The notes beneath the pieces are model-generated. The model did not search any database, was not told the origin of the DNA, and was given only the letters and a program-made list of their open reading frames with translations. Positions 53,259 to 61,746 of a stretch of 64,000 nucleotides of DNA are shown here, piece after piece (positions within the stretch are counted from its first letter, which is position 1; every line of letters begins with the position of its first letter). The position numbers and the translations under genes were made by a program. Source of the DNA: Streptomyces violascens (GTDB taxonomy: Bacteria > Actinomycetota > Actinomycetes > Streptomycetales > Streptomycetaceae); assembly GCF_014649955.1 (NCBI RefSeq), contig NZ_BMUA01000022.1:62001-126000 (forward strand). The letters run 5' to 3'.

Positions 53259-54006
53259 CCACCAGCAGAGCCCCGCACAGGCAGCAGCTGGCAAGGACGT
53301 CCAGGGGCCAGTGGTAGCCGTGCAGGACCAGACCGATGCCCGTCGCCGCGGTGAGCGCCCCCGCGGCGGCGGGCATCAGCCATCCGCGGCGTACGGACGG
53401 GGACAGCAGGAGCGCGGCCCCGCCGTACGCCACCATCGCGGTCGCCGTGTGGCCCGAGGGGTAGTAGCCGGTGGCGGCCTCCAGCGGGCCCGGCCGGGCG
53501 ATCCAGTCCTTCAGCGGCACGATCAGGAGCGGCACCACGGCCATCGTCACGGCGGCGATCAGTGCCTGGCGGCGCAGGCCGCGCCACAGGGCGTACGCGA
53601 TGGCGACGGCGAGGACGGGGAGTGCGACCGGCATGCTGCCGAGGTCGGCGAGGACCTCCGCGAGGGCGGACGGCCCGTGGCCGGTCACCGCCCGGTCGAC
53701 GCGCTCGTCCAGACGGCGCAGCGGGCCGCCGGATGCGACCTGCCAGGTGATGACCGCGAACACGCAGAGCAGCGTGGCGAAGAGGAAAGCCGGCCGCCCC
53801 GGAACAGGGGGGGAGGTTCCGGGGCGGCCGCCTTGACCGGTGTACCGCGCGCCCCGGGGGGTGTGGGGCGGACGGCCATCCGATCGGTGAGGAGTTCCGG
53901 AGCCGGAGGCTCCAGTGGTGTGCGCGAGGGCACGACCAGGGCAAGGCTGGGGATGCTCCGCCCTGGAACCGCCCGCAGTCCCCTGCGGGCGAGGTGTTTC
54001 TCTCAT
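53209..54006 (-). CDS. PAP2-family membrane phosphatase-like protein, degenerate motifs
   Basis: About 265 residues with roughly six membrane segments. PAP2 motif 2 (YYPSGHTATAM) and the His/Asp of motif 3 (HWPLD) are clear. Motif 1 reads KDWIARPGP, with glycine where KxxxxxxRP needs arginine, and the Ser-Arg of motif 3 is absent, so catalytic activity is doubtful. The start is uncertain: the first 60 residues from ATG 54006 are Pro/Gly/Arg-rich and span several hairpins, so the true start may be later. Tail-to-tail overlap of 50 bases with the chitinase. Confidence 0.65.
   Translation of the reverse strand: MRETPRPQGTAGGSRAEHPQPCPGRALAHTTGASGSGTPHRSDGRPPHTPRGARYTGQGGRPGTSPPVPGRPAFLFATLLCVFAVITWQVASGGPLRRLDERVDRAVTGHGPSALAEVLADLGSMPVALPVLAVAIAYALWRGLRRQALIAAVTMAVVPLLIVPLKDWIARPGPLEAATGYYPSGHTATAMVAYGGAALLLSPSVRRGWLMPAAAGALTAATGIGLVLHGYHWPLDVLASCCLCGALLVVSSTGMRRSSSRTPRR
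53791..53830 (-). terminator. Strong hairpin at the PAP2 5' end
   Basis: A perfect 15-bp stem (53791-53805 with 53816-53830) and 10-base loop. On the minus strand it is followed by GCTTTCCTCTTC, so it could terminate gabT transcription. If so, PAP2 translation must begin within or after it, which conflicts with the long frame. Confidence 0.55.
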
Positions 54007-54108
54007 CTGCAGAAACCGTACGGCAGACAGCGGGGGACCGACAGCGGGAACTCCATCCCGCCATTGGCCCCCCACACGTTCTTCACAGGCGGTGTCGGCT
54101 GCTCTGCG

Positions 54109-55443
54109 TCACACGCCGGTGAAGGCCTGCTCGATGATGTCGAGCCCCTCGTTCAGCAGGTCCTCGCCGATGACCAGCGGGGGCAGGAAGCGCAGGACAT
54201 TGCCGTACGTGCCGCAGGTCAGGACCAGGAGGCCCTCCGCGTGGCAGGCCTTGGCGAGCGCGCCCGCGGCCTCCGGGTTCGGGGTCTTCGAGGCGCGGTC
54301 CTTGACCAGCTCGATGGCGATCATGGCGCCGCGGCCGCGGATGTCGCCGATGATGTCGTACTTCTCGGCCATGGTCGCCAGGCGGGCCTTCATGACCTCC
54401 TCGATGCGCTTGGCCTTGCCGTTGAGGTCGAGCTCCTTCATCGTCTCGATCGCGCCCAGCGCGGCGGCGCAGGCCACCGGGTTGCCGCCGTAGGTGCCGC
54501 CGAGGCCGCCCGCGTGCGCGGAGTCCATGATCTCGGCGCGGCCCGTCACGGCGGCGAGCGGCATGCCGCCCGCGATGCCCTTGGCGGTGGTGATCAGGTC
54601 CGGGACGATGCCCTCGTCCTCGCACGCGAACCACTGGCCGGTGCGGCAGAAGCCGGACTGGATCTCGTCCGCGACGAACACGATGCCGTTGTCCTTGGCG
54701 AACTGGCTGATCGCGGGCAGGAAGCCCTTGGCCGGCTCGATGAAGCCGCCCTCGCCGAGCACCGGCTCGATGATGATCGCGGCGACGTTGTCCGCGCCGA
54801 TCTGCTTGTTGATCATGTCGATGGCCTGCGCGGACGCCTCGGCACCGGCGTTCTCCGGACCGGTCAGCCAGCGGTAGCCGTAGGCGACCGGCACGCGGTA
54901 GACCTCGGGCGCGAACGGGCCGAAGCCGTTCTTGTACGGCATGTTCTTGCTCGTCAGCGCCATCGTGAGGTTGGTGCGGCCGTGGTAGCCGTGGTCGAAG
55001 ACGACGACCGCCTGGCGCTTGGTGTAGGCACGGGCGATCTTGACGGCGTTCTCGACGGCCTCGGCGCCCGAGTTGAACAGCGCGGACTTCTTGGCGTGGT
55101 CGCCCGGCGTCAGCTCGGCGAGCTGCTCGGCGACGGCGACGTAGCCCTCGTACGGCGTGACCATGAAGCAGGTGTGCGTGAAGTCCTGCAGCTGGGCGCT
55201 CGCGCGGCGGACCACGGCCTCGGCGGAGGCGCCGACCGACGTCACCGCGATGCCGGAGCCGAAGTCGATCAGGCGGTTGCCGTCGACGTCCTCGATGATG
55301 CCGCCGCCCGCGCGCGCGGTGAACACGGGCAGCGTGGAGCCCACACCGGCGGCGACCGCCGCGAGACGGCGGGCCTGAAGCTCCTGCGACTTCGGGCCGG
55401 GGATGGCGGTGACGACGCGGCGCTCCTGCGGGATCGCGCTCAT
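54109..55443 (-). CDS. gabT: 4-aminobutyrate aminotransferase
   Basis: PLP-dependent class III enzyme that converts GABA and 2-oxoglutarate to succinate semialdehyde and glutamate. Length 444. PLP-site motifs: ALFNSGAEAVENAVKIAR, FVADEIQSGFCRTG, and the Schiff-base lysine in LITTAKGIAGGMPL. The ATG at 55443 follows AGGAG. Divergent from the VirD4-like gene; with the PucR gene nearby it forms the GABA branch of the polyamine locus. Confidence 0.93.
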   Translation of the reverse strand: MSAIPQERRVVTAIPGPKSQELQARRLAAVAAGVGSTLPVFTARAGGGIIEDVDGNRLIDFGSGIAVTSVGASAEAVVRRASAQLQDFTHTCFMVTPYEGYVAVAEQLAELTPGDHAKKSALFNSGAEAVENAVKIARAYTKRQAVVVFDHGYHGRTNLTMALTSKNMPYKNGFGPFAPEVYRVPVAYGYRWLTGPENAGAEASAQAIDMINKQIGADNVAAIIIEPVLGEGGFIEPAKGFLPAISQFAKDNGIVFVADEIQSGFCRTGQWFACEDEGIVPDLITTAKGIAGGMPLAAVTGRAEIMDSAHAGGLGGTYGGNPVACAAALGAIETMKELDLNGKAKRIEEVMKARLATMAEKYDIIGDIRGRGAMIAIELVKDRASKTPNPEAAGALAKACHAEGLLVLTCGTYGNVLRFLPPLVIGEDLLNEGLDIIEQAFTGV

Positions 55444-55689
55444 GAGGGGCTCCTGGAGATTTTCGTGGGGATTCGGACGCTTCCTTGGCTTTCTTCGCAG
55501 GCTAAGGCGCACGAACGGGCCATGGCATGCGCCGTTAGGTAGTGGTGAGGGTGTGTCCCTTGTCCTCGGCGGACAGTTCCCCCGGGCGGACGCGTGGGGT
55601 GCAGCAGCGGTGAACCGTCGTGCCCTGGCACTAGATTGAGCGTTCGCAGCGCTCGGAACGGACCTGGCTGGTCAGGGGGCAAGGGGTCG

Positions 55690-58029
55690 ATGGACACCGA
55701 AGGCACGCACGACGCACGCGGCACCCGTTCGGGGGCGGTCCCGCGCCCCGTAGTGCCGCCCCCGCGGCCGCCGCTCCCGCCCCGCCCCGCCGAGGCGCCC
55801 CCGGCCGGGCCCGCCCTCGGCGACTGGCTGCGCACCCCGCGTGCCCCGGCCGAACCGGGCCTGTGGCGCTTCGGCCACAGGCCGCGGCCAGACGCGGACC
55901 CGGACCGGGTGCCCGACCGTGCCCTCCTCGTCGGCGCCCTGGTGGCGTTGCTCGCGGCCACCCTGGTCTGGTCGCTGTGGACCAACGGATACATCCCGCA
56001 CAGCCGGGTGCTGCTTGAGCTGTTCACGCCCGCCGAGTGGTGGCGCTATCCGCGGCCGTCCGAGGCGATCACCGCCATCGAGGTCTACAACAGCCTCTTC
56101 GCCGCACTGCTGATCTACGTGTTCGGCCGGATGGGCAACTGGCTGGAGGTCTTCCGGCGGTACGCGGTCGACTGTCCGCAGCCGGAGCGGACCCTGCGCA
56201 CGGGCCTTGCCGGCGCGTTCGCGGTGTGGCTCGTGATCGGGACCAGCCTGTTCCCCTTCTTCTTCACCGTCTGGAGCCTGTTCCCGCTGTCCTGGACGAC
56301 CGGCAACGGCGACCGGGCGGTGGCCACGTTCGTCAATTACGCGCTGTACGTGCTGGTCGGCGGTGCGGTGCTCTGGCCCTTCGCCAGGGCCGGCGACTGG
56401 CTCGGCCACTTCCGCAAGGGCAGGGCCGCCTCCCCGGCGCAGACCCCCACCGCATCCCCCGTGGCCTCCCCGGCCGACTGGCCCCAGCTGCGGGCCGCCG
56501 GTCAGGATGCCACTGCCGACCGGCTGGTGGCCGAGGAGCGGGCCGGGCGGATGAACGACGTCGACTGCGTACGGATCCGGCGGGCATGGGCGACCGTGAA
56601 GGCGGACCCGTCCCGGCTCGGCGCGTTCGCCGAGGCGGTCGCGGGCCAGGGCGCGCGGGCCTGTCTGCACCCCTCGGGCGATCGCGACCTGCCCGCCCGC
56701 GCGGCCACCCACGACCTCCTCACCTCCCAGGTGCGGCTCGGCCGCTACCCGGACGCGGAGCGCACCCCAGCCGCCCGCAGGGGCGCGGGGGCGGCCGTCG
56801 ACCCGGCCGCGCTCGGCTCGTCGCTGCTCGCGGTCGGACCGTTCGGCTCGGGCAAGACCCGGCACCTGGTGCGGCCCGTGGTGGAGTCGCTCGCGCTCCA
56901 GGCGCTGGCCGGGAAGGCCGCCGTCGTAGCGGTGTGCGCGGCGGGCACCCCGCTCGGTCCCGACGACGGCTACGACGTGGTGATCAAGCCCGGCGACGCC
57001 TCCTCCGCGTACGACCTCGACCTGTACGGCGGCACCGCCGACCCCGACGAGGCCGCCACCCTGCTCGCCGAGGCCCTCGCCGGGGACATCCCCGAGGTCG
57101 ACGCGCGGCGGGCCGCGACGGCCCTTGCCCAGCTGCTCGGCCCCTACCGCGCGGCCCACGGACGCTTCCCCGCCGTCCCGGTCCTGCGCGAGCTGCTCGA
57201 CGGATCGCCCGGCGCCATGGAAGAGCTCCGGGGGAGCCTCGACGCCGAGGCGCACCGCGCCTACCATCGCGAACTCGACGCCAGGGAGCGGCAGTTGGGC
57301 ACGCCGGGCGACCCGGGGCTCGCGCTCGCCGCCCGCGTCGCGGTGCTCGACCGCCCTGCCTTCGAGGGGTTCTTCGACACCACGGGCGAGACCCGGCCGT
57401 TCTCGCTGCGCTCCCTCGAACACCCGCTGCGGGTCCGTGTAGACGTGCCCGAACGCGGCCACCCGGAGGCGGCGCACCTGCTGACCCGGCTGATCCTCGC
57501 CCAGTTCACCGCCGGGGCGGCCGCCCGCCGGGACCGCTCGCTCTTCGCCTTCCTCGCCGTCGACGACGCCACGCACGCGGTCACCGCCGAGTCCGTACGG
57601 TCCCTGCAGCGGCTGCGGAACTGCAACGCCGGGGTGCTGCTCACCCTGCGGGCGCTCGGCGACGTACCGGAGCAGCTGCACACCTCGCTGCTCGGCTCGG
57701 TCGGCTGCCACATGACGTTCTCCGGGGTCACCACCTGGGACGGGCGGCTGTTCGCGCAGGCGTGGGGCACCGAGTGGGTGGAGACCACCGAGGTCGCCAA
57801 GCACACCGTCTTCGCCGACCAGCCGCTCACCCGGGCGGTCCACGCGCTGCGCAAACTCGTCACCGGCAAGGCCGTCACCACCGACGCCGTCACCGTGCGC
57901 AAGGTCGAGCGGGAGCGCTGGTCGGCCTCCGAGCTCGCCCACCAGGTGCCGGCCGGGCACGCGGTGCTCTCGCTGACGACCGTGAAGGGAGAGCACGCGC
58001 CGCCGCTCCTGGTGGACCTGCGGGCGTGA
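55690..58029 (+). CDS. Orphan VirD4/TraG-like membrane ATPase
   Basis: A 779-residue protein with a Pro-rich cytoplasmic N-terminus, four membrane segments (about 77-95, 133-148, 168-192, 200-222), then a RecA-like motor domain. Walker A is GPFGSGKT at 383-390; a Walker B-like FLAVDDA has D625-D626. This layout is that of type IV coupling proteins and TraB/FtsK relatives, but no relaxase, pilus or other transfer gene is near. It is a chromosomal gene of unknown role. ATG at 55690 with AAGGGG upstream. About 145 bases precede the pucR gene. Confidence 0.72.
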   Translation: MDTEGTHDARGTRSGAVPRPVVPPPRPPLPPRPAEAPPAGPALGDWLRTPRAPAEPGLWRFGHRPRPDADPDRVPDRALLVGALVALLAATLVWSLWTNGYIPHSRVLLELFTPAEWWRYPRPSEAITAIEVYNSLFAALLIYVFGRMGNWLEVFRRYAVDCPQPERTLRTGLAGAFAVWLVIGTSLFPFFFTVWSLFPLSWTTGNGDRAVATFVNYALYVLVGGAVLWPFARAGDWLGHFRKGRAASPAQTPTASPVASPADWPQLRAAGQDATADRLVAEERAGRMNDVDCVRIRRAWATVKADPSRLGAFAEAVAGQGARACLHPSGDRDLPARAATHDLLTSQVRLGRYPDAERTPAARRGAGAAVDPAALGSSLLAVGPFGSGKTRHLVRPVVESLALQALAGKAAVVAVCAAGTPLGPDDGYDVVIKPGDASSAYDLDLYGGTADPDEAATLLAEALAGDIPEVDARRAATALAQLLGPYRAAHGRFPAVPVLRELLDGSPGAMEELRGSLDAEAHRAYHRELDARERQLGTPGDPGLALAARVAVLDRPAFEGFFDTTGETRPFSLRSLEHPLRVRVDVPERGHPEAAHLLTRLILAQFTAGAAARRDRSLFAFLAVDDATHAVTAESVRSLQRLRNCNAGVLLTLRALGDVPEQLHTSLLGSVGCHMTFSGVTTWDGRLFAQAWGTEWVETTEVAKHTVFADQPLTRAVHALRKLVTGKAVTTDAVTVRKVERERWSASELAHQVPAGHAVLSLTTVKGEHAPPLLVDLRA

Positions 58030-58173
58030 GGCCGGTACCTGTCGGTTGAACGGCTCGGCGGAACCTGGCCGAGCTGGCAAAATGGAGTTGCCCGTTCATA
58101 CGGGGCGTAGCAATCACTTACTGTCGCTACTTCCCGTGCTCCTGACTCCCTGCCGCGAAGGTAACCCGGTCCC

Positions 58174-59721
58174 ATGCCGCCCACGCTCGCCTCGCTCGTC
58201 CAGCACTCGGCGCTCAAGCTCACCGTGCGCGCGGGGGAGGACCACCTGGACCGCCCGGTGCGCTGGGCCCACGTCAGCGAACTCGCCGACCCCGTCCCGT
58301 ACATGGAGGGCGGCGAGCTGCTGCTCACCACCGCGATGACGCTGGACGCCGACGACCCCCAGGCCATGCGCCGCTACGTGCGCAGGCTGGCCAGGGCCGG
58401 GGTGGTCGGGCTCGGCTTCGCGATCGGGGTCAACTACGACACGGTGCCCCAGGCGCTGCTCGCCGCGGCCCGCGAGGAGGACCTCCCGCTCGTGGAGGTG
58501 CCCCGGCGCACCCCGTTCCTGGCCATCTCCAAGGCGGTCTCGGCAGCCATCTCGGCCGACCAGTACCGTGCGGTCACCGCCGGGTTCGAGGCGCAGCGCG
58601 AGCTGACGAAGGCGGCGCTGTCCGAGGGCCCGGCCGTCCTGATCGCCAAGCTCGCCGCGCACGTCGACGGCTGGGCCGCGCTGTACGACACCTCCGGCGC
58701 GGTCGTGGCGGCCGCCCCCGAGTGGGCCGCGCGGCGCGCCGCCCGGCTCGCCCCGGACGTCGCCCGGCTGCGCGAGCGCGCGGCCCCGGCCAGCGCGGTG
58801 GTCGGCGCCGACGACGCCTCCGGCGACCGGGTCGAGCTCCAGTCGCTCGGCACGGGGCGCCGGGTGCGGGGCGCGCTGGCCGTGGGCACGGGGGCGCCGC
58901 TCGGCACCGCCGAGCGCTACGCGGTGCACTCGGCGGTCGCGCTGCTGACCTTGACGACGGAACGCTCCCGCTCGCTCCAGTCCGCCGAGCAGCGCCTGGG
59001 CGCGGCCGTTCTGCGCATGCTGCTCTCCGGACAGCAGGACCATGCCCGCGCGGTGGCCGGCGATCTTTACGGCGGTCTCCTGGACGCGCCGTTCCGGCTG
59101 GTCATCGCCGAACCCGCGGGGGAGGGCGACCCCGCCGGGCTCGGCGCGCTCGCCGAGACGATGGAGTCGGCCGCCGCGCGCTCCGGCGAGGCGGTGCTCG
59201 TGGTGCCGGAGGGGGCGCGGCTGGTCGTCCTTGCGGCGGACGGCGGCGAGGCCGTCGCGGCCTGCCAGTCCCACGAGGCCGCCGAGGGCGAGGAACTCGT
59301 CATAGGACTCTCCGCGCCGGCCGGGCCGATCGCGGCGGCGTCCGCGTACAAGCAGGCGGAGCAGGCGCTGTCGGTGGCGCGGCGCCGGGGGCAACTGCTC
59401 GTGGAACACGAGCAGTTGGTGGCGGGTTCTGTTCTCCCACTCCTCGCGGACGACGCGGTGCGGGCCTTCGCGGACGGAATGCTCCGCGCCCTGTACGAGC
59501 ACGACGCGACGGGCCGTGGCGACTTGGTGGCCTCCCTGCGGGCGTGGCTGTCGCGGCACGGCCAGTGGGACGCGGCGGCGGCGGACCTCGGTGTGCACCG
59601 GCACACCCTCCGCTACCGGATGCGCCGGGTGGAGGAGATCCTGGGCCGCTCCCTGGACGACCCGGACGTCCGCATGGAGCTGTGGCTGGCCCTGAAGGCC
59701 ACGTCGGCCCCGGACGCGTGA
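58174..59721 (+). CDS. PucR-family transcriptional regulator
   Basis: A 515-residue regulator with an N-terminal PucR domain (about 1-125, LASLVQHSALKLTVRAGE; VRWAHVSELADP), a GGDEF-like middle region, and a C-terminal PucR helix-turn-helix (AAADLGVHRHTLRYRMRRVEEILGR). Family members respond to purine or amine breakdown. Its position between gabT and an aldehyde dehydrogenase suggests it activates GABA/polyamine catabolism. ATG start; TTACTTCC promoter elements not identified. Confidence 0.9.
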   Translation: MPPTLASLVQHSALKLTVRAGEDHLDRPVRWAHVSELADPVPYMEGGELLLTTAMTLDADDPQAMRRYVRRLARAGVVGLGFAIGVNYDTVPQALLAAAREEDLPLVEVPRRTPFLAISKAVSAAISADQYRAVTAGFEAQRELTKAALSEGPAVLIAKLAAHVDGWAALYDTSGAVVAAAPEWAARRAARLAPDVARLRERAAPASAVVGADDASGDRVELQSLGTGRRVRGALAVGTGAPLGTAERYAVHSAVALLTLTTERSRSLQSAEQRLGAAVLRMLLSGQQDHARAVAGDLYGGLLDAPFRLVIAEPAGEGDPAGLGALAETMESAAARSGEAVLVVPEGARLVVLAADGGEAVAACQSHEAAEGEELVIGLSAPAGPIAAASAYKQAEQALSVARRRGQLLVEHEQLVAGSVLPLLADDAVRAFADGMLRALYEHDATGRGDLVASLRAWLSRHGQWDAAAADLGVHRHTLRYRMRRVEEILGRSLDDPDVRMELWLALKATSAPDA

Positions 59722-60101
59722 GCTGTCCCCCACTCCGCCTCTTCCCGCTGTGACACTCTGCGGCTCCGCCGCGTGGCCTCCGGGGGTGCGAATGGCCTGA
59801 GCCCGACTCCTGGGGCTCCGCCGCAGACCCCGTTCGCGCCTGAAGGGCGCTCGTCCTCAAACGCCGGACGGGCTGAAGATGCCGGTGCGGGTCAGCGCCG
59901 AGCCTGCCAGGAGCGCGGGGAACTGGGCGCCCAACCACGAACGGCCCGCAGTCGACCGATGGCACGCCCGTCCCACCCACCCCATCCGTCGGAGGCTTTC
60001 GGGAAGGGGCGGGGTGGGGATGACAAAGCGGCGCACCCCGGGTCCCGATCACTCCACCCCGGACAAACGCACACCCCCGCCCCCCGGCCTACCGTGAGGG
60101 C
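59722..60101. repeat. 380-base intergenic region made of dispersed repeats
   Basis: No gene seen. Bases 59744-59773 are the second copy of the 30-base repeat at 25954-25983. Bases about 59864-59940 match, in inverse orientation, the element at 29050-29183 (shared blocks CCGGACGGGCTGAAGATGCC and GGAGCGCGGGGAACTG). The rest is low in coding signal; the promoter of the next gene must lie near 60040-60095. Confidence 0.8.
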
Positions 60102-61547
60102 ATGACTTCTACCACCGCCTTCTGGCTCGCCGGCCGCGAGGCCACCGGCGACGACCGCTTCGATGTCACTTCGCCCTGGGACGGCCGTCACGTCGCCTCG
60201 GTCAGCGTGCCCACCGACGCCCAGGTCGAGGAGGCCGTGGCCGCGGCGCACGCCGTCGTGGAGGAGTTCGCGGCGACCCCGGCGCACGTACGGGCCGCCG
60301 CCCTCGACCACGTATCGAAGCGGCTCGCCGAGCGCACCGAGGAGATCGCCCAGCTGATCTCCGCGGAGAACGGAAAGCCGATCAAGTGGGCCCGCGGCGA
60401 GGTCGGCCGCGCGGTCTCCGTGTTCCGCTTCGCGGCCGAGGAGGCCCGCCGCTTCAACGGCGGCGAGGCCCAGCGCCTGGACACCGACGGCGGCGGCGTG
60501 GGCCGCCTCGCCCTGACCCGCCGCTTCCCCAAGGGCGTCGTCCTCGGCATCGCACCGTTCAACTTCCCGCTGAACCTGTGCGCCCACAAGGTCGCCCCGG
60601 CCATCGCGGTCGGCGCCCCGATCATCCTGAAGCCCGCCCCCGCGACCCCGCTGTCGGGCCTCATCCTCGGCGAGCTGCTCGCCGAGACCGAGCTGCCGGC
60701 CGGCTCGTGGAGCATCCTGCCGGTCGCCAACGACAAGATGCCGGCCCTGGTGCAGGACGACCGCCTCCCGGTCATCTCCTTCACCGGCTCCGACAAGGTC
60801 GGCTACGCGATCATGGACTCGGTGCCGCGCAAGCACTGCACCCTGGAGCTCGGCGGCAACGGCGCGGCCGTCGTTCTCGCCGACTGGGCCTCCGAGGCCG
60901 ACCTCGACTGGGCGGCGACCCGTATCGCCACCTTCTCCAACTACCAGGGCGGCCAGTCCTGCATCTCGGTGCAGCGGGTCATCGCGGACGCCGCCGTCTA
61001 CGACCGGCTGCTCCCGAAGATCGTCGCCGCCGTCGAGGCGCAGGTCACCGGTGACCCGTCCGACGCGGCCACCGACGTCGGCCCGCTGGTCAGCGAGGAC
61101 GCCGCCAAGCGCGTCGAGTCCTGGGTCGACGAGGCCGTCTCGGCCGGTGCCCAGCTGCTCGCCGGCGGCAAGCGCGACGGCGCCTCCTACGCGCCGACCG
61201 TGCTCACGGAGCTGCCCGCGGACACCACCCTCGCCTGCGAGGAGGTCTTCGGACCCGTCCTGACCGTCCAGAAGGTGGACGGCGAGGCCGAGGCGTTCGC
61301 CGCGGTCAACTCGTCCAAGTACGGCCTCCAGGCGGGTGTGTTCACGCACGACCTCCAGACCGCCTTCCGCGCCCACCGCGCCCTGGAGGTCGGCGGCGTG
61401 ATCATCGGCGACGTGCCGTCCTACCGCGCCGACCAGATGCCGTACGGCGGCGCCAAGGCCTCCGGCGTCGGCCGCGAGGGCGTCCGCTACGCGATGGACG
61501 ACTACACCTACGAGCGCGTCCTCGTCCTGACGGGCCTCGCCCTCTAG
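60102..61547 (+). CDS. Aldehyde dehydrogenase (third copy)
   Basis: A 481-residue NAD(P)-dependent ALDH with catalytic C287 in GGQSCISVQ and glutamate in LELGGNGAA. It is of a different subfamily from the two above (LGIAPFNFPLNLCAHKVAPA; GGAKASGVGREGVRYAMDDYT), like succinate-semialdehyde or lactaldehyde-type enzymes. Next to pucR and gabT, oxidation of succinate semialdehyde to succinate is a reasonable guess. ATG start. Terminator at 61583. Confidence 0.85.
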   Translation: MTSTTAFWLAGREATGDDRFDVTSPWDGRHVASVSVPTDAQVEEAVAAAHAVVEEFAATPAHVRAAALDHVSKRLAERTEEIAQLISAENGKPIKWARGEVGRAVSVFRFAAEEARRFNGGEAQRLDTDGGGVGRLALTRRFPKGVVLGIAPFNFPLNLCAHKVAPAIAVGAPIILKPAPATPLSGLILGELLAETELPAGSWSILPVANDKMPALVQDDRLPVISFTGSDKVGYAIMDSVPRKHCTLELGGNGAAVVLADWASEADLDWAATRIATFSNYQGGQSCISVQRVIADAAVYDRLLPKIVAAVEAQVTGDPSDAATDVGPLVSEDAAKRVESWVDEAVSAGAQLLAGGKRDGASYAPTVLTELPADTTLACEEVFGPVLTVQKVDGEAEAFAAVNSSKYGLQAGVFTHDLQTAFRAHRALEVGGVIIGDVPSYRADQMPYGGAKASGVGREGVRYAMDDYTYERVLVLTGLAL

Positions 61548-61582
61548 GACGCGGCGCCGCCAACAGGAGGCGCCCCCAGGAC

Positions 61583-61621
61583 CGGCGGCCGGAACCCACT
61601 GTGCGGGGGTTCCGGCCGCCG
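61583..61621 (+). terminator. Terminator hairpin after the third ALDH
   Basis: A perfect 15-bp stem (61583-61597 with 61607-61621) and 9-base loop, 36 bases after the stop codon; tail is TCGTACG, without a U-tract. Confidence 0.65.
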
Positions 61622-61746
61622 TCGTACGTCCGGGCGGGCGCGAGGGGTGGTCCAAGTGCCGGGAATCGGGTACATACGGACGAGTAGCACCACCCGGTAA
61701 CGGGCAGCCGCCCGCACCCGTCAGCCCGCGGCGAGGAGAACCCCTC

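Noticed and set aside
55690-58029. VirD4-like ATPase as a marker of an integrated conjugative element
   Set aside because: No integrase, attachment-site repeats, relaxase or replication gene flanks it, and base composition matches the surroundings.
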